A stretch of 60,000 nt of DNA from Strigamia acuminata (lineage: Eukaryota > Arthropoda > Chilopoda > Geophilomorpha > Linotaeniidae): contig OX442315.1 of the NCBI GenBank assembly GCA_949358305.1, positions 12,490,427-12,550,426 on the forward strand, given 5' to 3'. A program made the translations under genes and the position numbers. A model generated the notes under the pieces. It searched no databases. It saw only the letters and a program-made list of their open reading frames with translations, and was not told the DNA's origin. Shown in pieces: positions 12,700 to 24,229 of the stretch (position 1 is its first letter; the number at the start of each line of letters is the position of its first letter).

Positions 12700-13276
12700 A
12701 CTATTGCAATCATACTTGGCAAATTGTGACAAAAATTGATTAAAATCGCAAATATTTGAGGTGGAATTTTTGTCAAAAACTAAACACCAAACGAAAGAGC
12801 GGAAAAAACTGCACCAGAAACGTTAATTAAACAACACAGCCCACAACTAATGATAAACATATATTTAATTAAACAATGTACAGGGTACATTTTTTGTAAC
12901 ACCCTTAGTAACTCCCATTGTATTTTGACTTTCCAATCTCTTCTTCACTTTTGTTTTTTCTTCGACGATAAACCAGCTAAATCCACAAGCCTCCATGTTT
13001 GTCCAAATTCCTTCCACGATTATCTTCCATAGTTTCACCCACACAACAAAAATTAAAACCAGTGCTACACTAATTAAATCAATGCAAAATATTGACTTTG
13101 CAAACTTGCAAGCTTCATCATCCTTAAAGAGTTCCAAATCCAAACATCATAAATTTCAATTTCCTCCTTCTCTTTTCATCCATTCATTAATTTCTCATTC
13201 TCACCATCACTCTTAACATTCTTAACTCAATTCCTCGACATCAACCCCCAACTTTTCATTAAATATCCATCAACAA

Positions 13277-13309
<33 letters not shown>

Positions 13310-14039
13310 TTTTTTCCCATTTACCCCCGAAATTCCACCTCAAATATTTCGCACCAAACTCGAACTTTAACCTCGCAGAAAACGCTTTGTGAATCACAAA
13401 AGAGCAGACACTCGGTTGGCTTTTGCTCGCACGAAAACTGGTCGAGTTGAGCTCGGCCTCCGCCCTGCAGTCGGATGAGGATGACGGTGAAGCGCGCGTG
13501 ACACAATGGTCTCCATGGCAACCAGGCAAATCTCAGAGACCATCATTCACTCACCAATGGCCTCATCCACCAACACTAGACAGCTTGGGATTATATGGCC
13601 ATGTGGCTTCCTGCAGCGCTCGAGAGAAAGGGGGAAAAATGTGTTTTCGTTTCACATCAGAAAACAAGATGGGGTTGGGGAAAACGTAGGACCGGCAATG
13701 CTCAAAATGTTGATGTATTTTTGATTAACTCGTTATGTGGCGAATCGGTCTCAAATCGAATTTGAATCTTTTTAATTCGTGGTTTGAGCGATTTGATGCG
13801 TAATAAAATGAGTGTAATTGGCAATTACGTACTGATTTATTTCCGTTTTGGTATTTGGTATTTGGCTAATCGAGCTAATTGAAGCCAATTACAACAATAA
13901 CAAGGATTTTGATTAACAACTAATCAGAAATTTTTAAAAAAAAGTTTAGTTACAAATGACATATCAGGGTTTCTCATAGTCAAAATCCGTTCAAAATTTG
14001 GCATTTAGTGATTTGCAATAATTGGCAAAACGTTGAATG
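12700..14039. other. Intronic stretch with poly(A) run and a GC-elevated island
   Basis: Contains an A run of over 30 bases at about 13277-13307 and the GC island described separately at 13420-13650. The rest is AT-rich with no supported exon. Confidence 0.45.
13420..13650. promoter_or_regulatory. GC-elevated island with an RFX X-box match; possible promoter or enhancer
   Basis: Seen: base composition is much richer in G+C than the surroundings (GCGCGCG, CTGCAGTCGG, GCCTCCGCC). The 14-mer GTCTCCATGGCAAC at 13509-13522 fits the RFX X-box consensus GTHNYYATRRNAAC at every position. Open frames run through it on both strands (for example 13423-13689 plus, 13227-13529 minus), but none resembles a known protein and none has clear splice borders. 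Inference: an alternative promoter, enhancer or exon of a nested gene. Function is unproven. Confidence 0.4.
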
Positions 14040-15130
14040 TCTAATTATTTGTTATTTTTTGGGTTGGATATTTTTTATTTGGCAGACATTTGGTAGATTT
14101 ATCATTTGACAGATGTGTTGGAGCTAATAATTGGCAGTTACAATGTCTGTGAGGACAAAAATTTGGCAGATGATTAGTAATTTTGACTGGCATTTGGTAG
14201 ATTAACTATTTGGCAGACTTTGGTAGATTAAACATTTGGTAAACATCTGGCAATTTAATATTAGGCAGATTAAGCATTTGGCAAACATCTGACAATTTAA
14301 TATTTGGTAGACGTTTGGCAGATTAAACATTTGGCAGACTTTTGGCAGGCTTTTGGCAGATTAAACATTTGGCAAACATCTGGCAGGCAGATTAAACATT
14401 TGGCAAACATCTGACAATTTAATATTTGGCAGAATTAATATTTGGCAGAATTAATATTTGGCAGAATTAATATTTGGCAGAATTAATATTTGGCAGAATT
14501 AATATTTGGCAGAATTAATATTTGGCAGAATTAATATTTGGCAGAATTAATATTTGGCAGAATTAATATTTGGCAGAATTAATATTTGGCAGAATTAATA
14601 TTTGGCAGAATTAATATTTGGCAGAATTAATATTTGGCAGAATTAATATTTGGCAGAATTAATATTTGGCAGAATTAATATTTGGCAAAATTAATATTTG
14701 GCAGAATTAATATTTGGCAGATTAAACATTTGGCAATCATCAGGCAATTTAATATTAAGCAGATTAAACACTTGGCAAACATCTGACAATTTTATATTTG
14801 GCAGAATTAATATTTGGCAGAATTAATATTTGGCAGAATTAATATTTGGCAGAATTAATATTTGGCAGATTAAACATTTGGCAATCATCAGGCAATTTAA
14901 TATTAAGCAGATTAAACACTTGGCAAACATCTGACAATTTTATATTTGGCAGAAATAATATTTGGCAGAATTAATATTTGGCAGAATTAATATTTGGCAG
15001 AATTAATATTTGGCAGAATTAATATTTGGCAGAATTAATATTTGGCAGATACTTGACACTTGTCAGATTTAAAAGTTGGCAGTTATTTTGTAGATTTAAA
15101 ATTTGGCAGTTATTTTGTAGATTTATCATT
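14040..15130. repeat. 16-bp minisatellite with diverged borders and an internal block duplication
   Basis: The core is AGAATTAATATTTGGC in long uniform runs (14424-14716, 14806-14864, 14955-15046). The left half is made of older variants such as AGATTAAACATTTGGCAAAC and ATCTGACAATTTAATATTTG. A composite block of about 100 bp at 14716-14815 is repeated at 14864-14960, showing a larger duplication on top of the 16-bp one. Confidence 0.95.
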
Positions 15131-16224
15131 AGATGGATTTGGATAGAACCACTTATTTCACCACCCTTATATCGAGGAACACGAATCCTCATCTTCCCAT
15201 CATCATAATCCTCACGCAACATAACACCACAGGTTAGTGATTTACCAACTTTATATTCCCTTTCTAATTTCCACATCCATCATCCAACACCTAATCCGTG
15301 AGGTGGCTGCAAGGCCACCTGGTGGCTGCCTCCTCAAGGTGAGCACTCCAGAACCAGGACAGTGAGTTGTTGACCAACTCCGCACAGGTCGGCAACTCCA
15401 ACATGAATCTCTCTTTCAAACAAACTCACTCATGTCTACAACATTTTGGTGGAGCCATTGCTCAGTCCTTTTAGTGACCCCACCCTTTCAATAAAATCTT
15501 TCCTTAAATCTACCAAACACATTCGTTATTCCAAACGTTGTTTCAACGTTCAAACATCGACATCTGCTAACTGTTTCATCAATAATAAAACGAGGCTTTA
15601 AGCGCTCAATTGAGACGTTTGGAAAGTTGAATTTATTCACCATTTTACAACGAGTTTGGGCGGTATTTAAAGCGTTACTGCCATTTTTATTTCCTTGCTG
15701 TCACATATAAAAGAGCCAAGAACAATTGAGGTTGAGGTCTGTACCTGCAGTTCAAAGTGACTCGCACTCACCATCCAATAGGAGACCATTACCCAAAGCC
15801 ACAAAAAGACGGCCACACACTCCGCACAAATTATTGCCTTCATCATAAGAGAAAGGCACGAAAACGAGAAGAGAAAGGGAAAAAAGGGTCAAAAGCAAAT
15901 GGAGTAATGAATCATCATTGCTCAGCTCGAGAAACTCGAAGCGTTTGAAAACTTGATAGGGAATGGTGAGAAAAAAAAGTTTTTGAGGAGTTGCTGGAGA
16001 TTTTGTTGGCGCAAACTTGTCTGTTTTATGATGGAGTCACGAGGGGATAATTTCGTTTCCATTTTTAGGTTCGTGATGAGTTATGGTGATAAAAGCTGAG
16101 ATTGTTTAAGAGTGCGATCGGGTAAAGGGTTTTGCATCAGATTAAATTGGGAAAATACAATTTATCAAAAGGTAATCAATTTTTTTGATTTTTTTTTTGC
16201 TGAGTTGGATGCGAGGTTTTGCGA
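15131..16224. other. Non-repetitive intronic stretch; possible old LTR tail
   Basis: 15300-15480 is GC-richer with overlapping GGTGGCTGC repeats and ends ACAACATTTTGGTGGAGCC. The TTTTGGTGGAGCC string resembles the LTR/primer-binding-site junction of retroelements, but no second LTR or coding region is present. 15700-15715 has a CATATAAAAGAG word. No exon supported. Confidence 0.3.
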
Positions 16225-16965
16225 GGTTTGATGAGACATTGCGGGAGATTTTGTAAAAAATCGAGATATTGGAAGGATTTTGTAAAAATTCGAGATATTG
16301 AGAGAGATTTTGTAAAAATTCGAGAAATTGCGCGAGATTTTGTAAAAATTCGAGAAATTGCGAGAGATTTTGTAAAAATTTCGAGACATTGCGAGATATT
16401 TTGTAAAAAATTCGAGACATTGCGAGAGATTTTACAAAACTTGATGAAATGTAAAAATTCGACACATTGCGAGAGATTTTGTTAAAAATTCGAGACATTG
16501 CGAGATATTTTGTAAAAAATTCGAGACATTGCGAGAGATTTTAAAAAACTTGACGAAATTAAACGAGATTTTACCAAACTTGATAAAATTAAACAAGATT
16601 TTACCAAACTTGACAAAATTAAACGAGAATTTACCAAACTTGACAAAATCAAACAACATTTTGCTGTCTTTCAGGAAATATCACGAGATTTTGCGTTATT
16701 TTGCGATATGTCATGAGATTTTGCGGTATTTTGTGAAATGTCACGAAATGTCACGAAATTTCACGGTATTTTACGAGATTTTGCGGTATTTAACGAAATT
16801 TCACGAGATTTTGCGGTATTTAACGAAATTTCATGAGATTTTGCGGTATTTAACGAAATTTCACGAGATTTTGCGGTATTTAACGAAATTTCACAAGGTT
16901 TTGCGATATTTCACGAATATCAACAAGATTTTGCAAAACTTTACGAGATTCAAAAGGACCAGCGG
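16225..16965. repeat. 30-bp minisatellite with three successive subfamilies
   Basis: The first part has GCGAGAGATTTTGTAAAAAT plus a TCGAGACATT-type segment. The middle (about 16535-16660) has CAAACTTGACAAAATT plus AAACGAGATTTTAC. The right part (16680-16900) is CGAGATTTTG, CGGTATTTAA and CGAAATTTCA in order. All three keep a 30-bp period, and in the last one each third is a 10-mer CGNNATTTNN. Apparent open frames (16219-16485, 16529-17050 plus; 16142-16498 minus) follow the repeat. Confidence 0.95.
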
Positions 16966-19900
16966 CTCTACCGTCACTCCAATTAAAAAACTAATAAATT
17001 TTATGAATTCCTTGCGGGCCCTGGACCCTGGACCCAAACAAGAACCCTAAGCCCTCACACCAAATGGGAGCTCTAAGCCCCGGCACCAAACGGAGCCCCA
17101 ATTCCTATTAAGAACCAAAATTTAATAAAATACTATTTTATTTAATTCTTAATGTTGACATCGACAACTGAAATGGGGCCCCTTGAAATTTGGGGCCCTG
17201 GGCGGGTGCCAAAATCTCGAATGCCACGCAGCAATGCTTTGCTTCGTAAACTTCGCTTCACTTAGCTGAGTCAACATTTTTTGTAGTTTTTGTTGTTTTC
17301 AAATATCCAAATTCAAAGCATTCTATATTGGTATAGCCAAACTGCACAATAAGCCCAAAATCCCACTTTTCCTTACCCCCCCTTCCCTTTTTATCATCTA
17401 CCTCATGTGGATTTTTTCATTCTCCCACGACTTCTTTCTTAACCTGGAAACTGCATGACATTCCGCTTGGCCGGTAATCTGAAAACTAATAGGAAGACTT
17501 CCGCTAGTTGTCATTTTTTATTGAGCGGTACCAACGTTTTCTTGCGCAGACTTCGTGTAAATGGGTCCTTCAAGTCTATTTCATGCTGTTCACTGCATTT
17601 TAGACTTCGGCAAACCCTTCCCTAGACATAATTCAACCGGCTGCAGAAATATACACAGTAAAAACAAATTAAAAACGCTTTCACCACCACCACTTTAAGA
17701 TTTACAAAAGCAATAAATCCAATTAAACATAACTCTGCTAAAATATAAACATAAAACTACACTTTTATAGGTGTGAAATGCTTGTCCGTATCATATGGCA
17801 GTGTAAATTTATTCTCTTACGGTGTAATAATACACTTTGATGGTATAAATGGAGTAGCATTACACCTTGATGGTGTTAAATCCATTGATTTCAATAAACA
17901 GGTGTAGAATAAAAATAAAAATTAATTTTAGGTGGTAAAAACTTTAAGAATATTCTTTGGTATTTGTTCACTTAGTCCACAATCTTTTTGACGACGTAAA
18001 GCCTAAACTGTTGGGTCATTTTGTCGACGCAATAGTGAGTTTGCGGTTGCCAATTGTTCCTTATAATTATGAGTTACAAGCTCATACTTATAAAAATAGA
18101 CCTATAACATAACGTAACTCCTAAACTTTTACACTATTTTGTAAAATAAGGGAGCCAATCAGATCGCTTAACACTATTTGAAGCTCCTCCCACTATTGCA
18201 AATGGCGCTGATGGTGCTGATGAAAACGGTAGCTAGGCAGCAAAACAATGTGTTACATGATACAAGTAAGGTGGCACATTTGGTACCTCGCTAAATACAC
18301 AATTGTAAATGGAAATAAAACATACGATGCAATATTTAAATAAGCACTAATTATAAATTAACACTAATCAAATATACAAATGCAAAGAACGGAGAACCAA
18401 TTGTCTAACAGATATTTTTAGGATGTTAGTGGCCTTGCGTATGGCCGAAACCTAGAAAAACTCCTACTGAGCTACGGCGGAAGTAAAAATGCAGACCTTG
18501 ATGGCTGACAGGCGCAACATGCAAGTTTTAGCTTTCTCGCACTTTTAATTTATGTTTGATTAAATTTATTGCTTTTGTAAATCTAAATATAACAGCATTG
18601 TTTCTTCTACTTGAGGGCATCTTAGTGTCGAGGAATGACAGATTCTAACGAAGTCTTTTCATGGTTTTTACGCTTGGGTCCCACGAGGGACTCGTTTGGG
18701 GTTTACAAGCTTGACATCGAGAACAATGACTTGATGTATTACAAATTTCATGACTTTAATATTTAATTTAAAAATATTTTTTTCCTTTTCCATTTTAAAA
18801 TAAAAAAGTTAATAACCTTTGTTGGATATGTTGGCATGTGCTCCAAGTTATGGCAGTTTAGACTGAGTTAAAACCTCAATGGTGACAAAAAAAACGGTTG
18901 CAATGACATGTTTACAGACATCGCATCTGCGAAATTGGATTTTAAAGTCAACGTGCATCAACAACTGAACATATGTGACATGCAATGCGGCCATTATGCA
19001 GCAGAAAAACACGAAAACATAATTAAAAACAGTCACAATTTCAGAATAATTTTCAGCCTAATCCCCCCCATTTTATGAAATAAAAATTCGGCAATAAATT
19101 CGGATCAATTTTAAAATATACAAAAATACATATTGGAAAAATATTGATTTCGATATCATTATTCATCTTTTTATGACAGAGCTTTTGTCATTTTTCTTTT
19201 CCACTTTCTTTTTATTTTTATTTATTTTTCCCCTCCAATATTCCCATTCTTTTTCTTGCTTGGCTGGAAACATTTTTGATTAACATCATTCAGGAAAGTG
19301 AAACCACTCATTTTCTCAAGAGCAAGATAAAATAGTAACAATTTCCTTTCAACACACATAAAAAAAAATAAAACATCTACTCTTTCAAAAGATCAAGGTA
19401 AACAAAACTTCAAACCAAATTATATTTCCAACATCATTCCACCAGATTTACCATCAAAAAATATTTTATTTCCAGGAATAAAAATATTTCCAAAATCCAA
19501 ACCCAAAAGTAAAAAATTCTGCCACTAGATGCCAATCTCCCCCAACATATAAATACTAATGACCCCAAACAGAAAACATTACAAAATTAAATTACAATCT
19601 AATCACATCTCAATGCGGTCAAAATTGGTTGCCTTCTAATTAAATTATTCCTCACAATTTAGAAAATTACCTTAAAATATCACACCAATGACAAATTATG
19701 CAATTTACAATCAAATGGCACTTTTTATTATAAAAGTTGAAATATTTGCACCAACAAAAGTGCTTTAAAGAGCCACTTTGGCACGAAATGAAAATCCCAG
19801 CAATAAATGGATATATATATAAACTAACACTTAATTTTGTAAATAAAAATTGCAGGCCATTACATATTTCCAAGATTAAATAATAACCAGTGCATTAAAA

Positions 19901-21379
19901 GCAAAAGGTGATTGGGATTTACCACCTTAATTAAGAGATGAAATATAAATTTGCAAAGCCTCATTATCCAAACATGGATGACCAGCTGCTCCACACCATC
20001 TGCCTGGCACCATTCTCCATCTAACAGAAATGACATGAAAAGGAGGGATTATGTGGCACAAAAACTCAAACACACCCAACTTGCACCATTATCCTCACAC
20101 AACTGCCTCAGCTTCAATCTTTCACACACCAACAATGCACCATTGACTAAAAGCAGAACCAATGCCACAATCATAGCCAGTTTTGCTTCCTGTTTAGTTT
20201 TTAATTATTGCTGTTAATTAATGCTGTGATTTTCCTGTTGTGGTTTGTAACAATTTTCCATTTACCTTTGTATCTTTTAAATTAAGAATAACTACATGAA
20301 AGTAGAATTGTTTTATAATTTATTCTATAATGATAAATTAATTATTTTTTTTAAATTATGAAAACACAATTTTGATGTAGGCCTATTACTATATGAATGA
20401 CACAGTCATTTAAAATTCTTTACCTAATTTAAAATAAAAAAATCTAATCCAAATTTTTCATGTTTAAACAGATTAAAAATTAAGTCATTAAAAATAAACA
20501 AAAAAGTTTAGCATTTATGAGTGTGCAATTTTAATGCAAGCACAACATTTTACTCCACAAACAGTCTAATTACAAAACAACTACAAGATCAATATTTAAA
20601 AAAACCCTAAAAAAAAATTCTCCGAAAGACATTTAAAAAATTCCTTTTGTGCTCTATTTACTTTCAAAAAATCTCTTTCCTGATTTTGTTTTGTAAATAT
20701 CTTCACCAGACCCATTTACAGACATTTTTCAGACAACCCAGAGGACTAGAGTGGTTGAGATGTCCATAGGACATTCTGTGGACACTGAGTGTTCTCTGTG
20801 AGTTAAAGAGAAACTAGTCCATTTTTCCTTTAAAGATGGAGCATTGATTTCTTTTACTTTGAGGATAATATACTTAGATATCCACCTCTTTAAGATATTG
20901 GATCTTCAATCTTTTACCGGTTACCTATTGGTAGTTCCAGCGAAAGTTAAACTTCTCTGCTTTTGTGGAAAGCGCTTTGGCTAGCGGCATGATGCCAACT
21001 ATAGAAATCCGACAACATTCAAGTTACTGCACTGTACATCTTGAATGGGCACGGTCTGTTGTTATCTGATGCTAAGCAATAAGCAAAGTAATCAGCACTC
21101 AAGGGCGCACTAGAATAGAGGTATTATCCTGCACCCTAGTATCTACTCTAACTAACTCTTTTAATATTGGCACTTAGCAGGGTCATGGGCCCGTAAGCAG
21201 GGTGCTTGAGTGGGCTTTAGGCCAAGCAAGCTGCCATCTGTGGGACGACTTTCTTGAGGACCTAACCTTGCATTCACACCGAGTACTCGAAAACCCACAG
21301 AAAACCCAATTGGAAGCGGTTGCCAGATGTTCTCGCTATAGAAACAGTACCTCAAATCAGACAAGGATGGGAAATAATT
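16966..21379. other. Long intronic stretch with a GGGCCC-type patch and no gene
   Basis: 16970-17215 contains GGGGCCCC and GGGCCCTG words like those at 36823-37444 and 56925-57845 and may be a worn hAT-like end. 17790-17900 has a cluster of GGTGTAATAATACACT and TTACACCTTGATGGTG words in both orientations, suggesting a small inverted element. The rest to 20700 is AT-rich and unremarkable. 20930-21379 may be the body of the 5S-derived element. Confidence 0.4.
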
Positions 21380-21480
21380 GGGATTCCCAGCAGGTCACCC
21401 ATCCAAGTACTGACTAGGCCCAATGCTGCTTAACTTCTGTGTTCTTATGAAAACAGGTGGCCAGCTTGGTGGGCCATATC
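21380..21480 (-). repeat. 5S rRNA-derived sequence (SINE3-like head or pseudogene)
   Basis: Read on the minus strand: AGAAGTTAAGCAGCATTGGG, CCTAGTCAGTACTTGGATGG and GTGACCTGCTGGGAATCCC in order, which parallels the animal 5S rRNA box A, intermediate element and box C. The first part (GGCCCACC...) matches poorly, and the last 15 or so bases of 5S are replaced by AT-rich sequence. It is not a functional 5S gene. Downstream on the minus strand (to about 20930) non-5S sequence with GGGTTTTCTGTGGGTTTTCG and GAGTACTCGG follows, as expected for the body of a 5S-headed SINE. SINE status is inferred because no second copy is in the window. Confidence 0.7.
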
Positions 21481-21683
21481 TATCGCTCAGCATTTGCAAC
21501 GATGACAGCGATAGATCCCGTATACATGGTGTTTCGTTTAAGTCGTTATAGTCAATTTCCAGAATAAGTTTTTTTTTTTTCAAAAAACCAAGTAGACTAG
21601 CCTGTAGTAGCAAAGTAGGGATGACGAATCCAATAGTGTACTCAAATTTTATGCCAGACATGCAACAATGCACTTTTTGTTTG

Positions 21684-22126
21684 CTAACTGGTTAACTGGT
21701 CGAGATAGAGCAAAATTTCCAATTACAAAGTTGTAGAGCACCATCAAATTAGTACTATCCAACTTATCTGAGTCACCTTAAGTTAACCTTTTTTTTAAAA
21801 AAAAGGAAAAACAAATCAACAAATTGAAATTTTTGATTCTTATGAAAATAAAATAATTTAGACATTAAAAAAAGACAGTGGTTTTTCTTGTTTACTTGCG
21901 CAATAATGCAAATTTGAATTCATTTATTGAAGAAATTCAGCACTTTTGCAGTAGAAATTTAATTTTTGCCACAATGGCTGACTTTATTTCAGCTGATTTG
22001 TTTTCATTTTAAAACGAAAACATTTAACTTAAAATGACTAAGATAAGTTGGATAGTACTAATTTGATGGTGCTCTACAACTTTGTAATTGAAAATTTTGC
22101 TCTATCTGGACCAGTTAACCAGTTAG
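21684..22126. mobile_element. Foldback element with inverted repeats of about 100 bp (443 bp)
   Basis: The left end CTAACTGGTTAACTGGTCGA and the right end are inverted copies continuing through ATAGAGCAAAATTT, TTGTAGAGCACCATCAAATT and AGTACTATCCAACTTATCT. No coding capacity. Parts of the same inverted arm (AGAGCACCATCAAATTAGTA) also occur at 27130-27235 and 37080-37160 inside mariner-end-bearing copies, so the families are related or one was built from the other. Confidence 0.85.
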
Positions 22127-22250
22127 AAAATAAAAAGTATTCCGTCTATTATTTGTACATTAACTAATGTATTTCATAATACAATTGAAAAAATGCATTT
22201 TAAAATATATTCATATTTGACAAATAATAGTATTGGGAACGCACTTCTTT

Positions 22251-22325
22251 ATACATTGTACAAAAAACATATTACCATTTGCAAACCAATATCATGCAAA
22301 AATGTATTACAAAATGCATTCTCGT
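22251..22325 (+). repeat. 75-bp repeat shared with 47223-47297
   Basis: Both copies read ATACATTGTACAAAAAA, CATTTGCAAACCAATA, GCATGCAAAAATGTATTACA or near variants. In the partner the ends AATGCATTTCATAATACAT and TGTATTACAAAATGCATT are inverted, so it is a very small foldback MITE. Confidence 0.8.
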
Positions 22326-23989
22326 GAAGCCCAATGCATTTCAAAATACATTGCAATATAACTTCAACGTATTTTTGAACCATGAGGGGATAGCATTAGA
22401 TAGATTACATTTTGCCTATGGTGGGCCCTGATTCATGTATGATTCAAAATGTATGTGGGAAAGATTCAGGCAACTGTAATGCCCTAAGGTTATTGAAAGA
22501 GGTGAACCACTGATGTACAACTTTGTGGAGTTTGACATCTTCATTAAACCATAATGTTATTACAAGTCCTTCTTGTATAATGATTTCAATAAATTAATAA
22601 AATCCAACTCAGACAGCATAAATTAACATGTTGACTAAACTTATCTTCTAATATTGTATATTTATTTATTCTGTGTATAACTGTTTACAATAATCATTCT
22701 GAACAGACAAAACAAGAATAATAAAACTATTTAACCAGTGTTTGTATCAGGTTCCAATTCTCAGATAATTTATACCAATTCCCCAAACACAATATTTACT
22801 TTATATTGCAAGTTAGAAAATCCATTTAAAATGTTGCAATAACAAACTATTCAACTGGAATTAATTTCAATTGTCACCACCAGTCAAGTAAACCTCACAA
22901 ATTAAATAAAGAAATAAAAACAATTAAACCTGTGAGAACTATTGTTATTCTACATTTACATTGTACCTCCCAACAAAATCTTGTTTGCTCTAGAGTCTAG
23001 ACATCCAAAAACTCATGTTTTTGTTTTCGCTTAATCCTCAATTTTATCCTTTCATGAGTTTTCAATTTTCTTCCTAATTCTGACCCAAGGTCACATTCCA
23101 CCAATGAATTAGCAAACACCTCTCCTGATTATAACATTAACCTTCTTGCCTACAAGGCAAATTTCTTACAAAGCAATAACCTTAAGTGTAAGCATGACTT
23201 ATTTGCCCCTTAGGCTTAAAGTAAATTCAATCTGTTAATTGCTAGTCTTGCATCCATATGTCATTTAAGTCCCTAGGCAAAGGCCCACATAACTTACCAA
23301 TTTCCATGCTTAAGTAAATGTTACTCACTTCAGATTTAAAGAAGCGGTTAATAAAACTGATAAATTTTGTTTGTTTGATTGTTGTATCATGATCAAGATA
23401 CAGATCATAATTCAATTAATGGCAATGCTTGATTGTACTTTTATTAATATTTGATGTTTGTAAGATTTTTTCTCACAACAAAGTTACTAGCCATTTATTA
23501 GTGGCATTTTATCTTATTTGTTGAACTGGGGGTTGCACTTCATGAGCTAAATGAGCAATTCATGAGCCATTTGTTTTTCATGTTTGAGTTATTATCCAAT
23601 TCCAAGAACTAACTTAGAAACCACCATTAACCTTTTCCTTTTCCAAATTATTGAGCAATATGTGGTTTACTCTTCGCAGGCTATATGGGCTATTCATGAG
23701 TCATTCATTTTTCATCGTTGAACTACTATCCAATTCCCATGTTGGTTTCAAAAGCTTATATGACAAACTCGGCATCTTGTCCCTTGGAGCTCTTGGGAAC
23801 CGGCAAATTTAGGAAAGCCGATCGGTGAACAGACAACTCACTTGCCTCCTCGAAAAGGCTTCACGTCTGTGGTCTATGCGAAAACTAGAAAGCAATTATC
23901 TACCATGCTACTGATCCATTACATTTGTTGCAGTTCTTCGTGTCGATTTTGTGCTAACCCTTGCACGATACCTGTAACACTATACTCTA
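22326..23989. other. AT-rich intronic stretch, no feature seen
   Basis: Unique-looking sequence. A variant of TTCATGAGYCATTYRTTTTTCAT recurs near 23561 and 23695, a short local duplication. No exon or complete element recognised. Confidence 0.4.
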
Positions 23990-24229
23990 ACCAACTCCAA
24001 GGTTGGCCTGACTCCCATTGGCCGAGCCACTTATTCCGGATGCATTCGGAGATTTCGCCAAGTGACGGATACCGTCGGCATTAAAATGCCCAAATCTCCG
24101 ATGCCAAAGCTCCAAATCAGACAACTTTCCCTTCGGGGGTTTGGGAGAAGAGGTAGAAACAGGTCCCTCGTGATACATAAAAGTAGACCAAAACACCAGA
24201 ATTGCATTGATAAAACAACCAATCAACAA
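23990..24229 (-). mobile_element. Ty1/copia retrotransposon fragment (GAG-pre-integrase region)
   Basis: The minus-strand frame contains LELWHRRFGHFNADGIRHLAK, cut here to its key residues L-W-H-R-R-x-G-H-x-N. This is the zinc-binding GAG-pre-integrase signature that precedes integrase in copia polyproteins. The frame is closed soon after; no integrase core, reverse transcriptase or LTR is in place, so this is a dead fragment. The words CCATTGGCCGAGCCA and ACACCAGAATTGCATT at its edges recur at 45427-45493, suggesting a second, more decayed piece of the same family. Confidence 0.72.

Noticed and set aside
13423-13689. Plus-strand WSPWQP peptide resembling a thrombospondin type-1 repeat
   Set aside because: No following Cys pattern and no splice borders; the island is better explained as regulatory or unknown.
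15300-15480. Solo LTR with primer-binding site (TTTTGGTGGAGCC)
   Set aside because: Only the short junction-like string supports it; no second LTR, no target duplication and no coding region. Kept only as a note.
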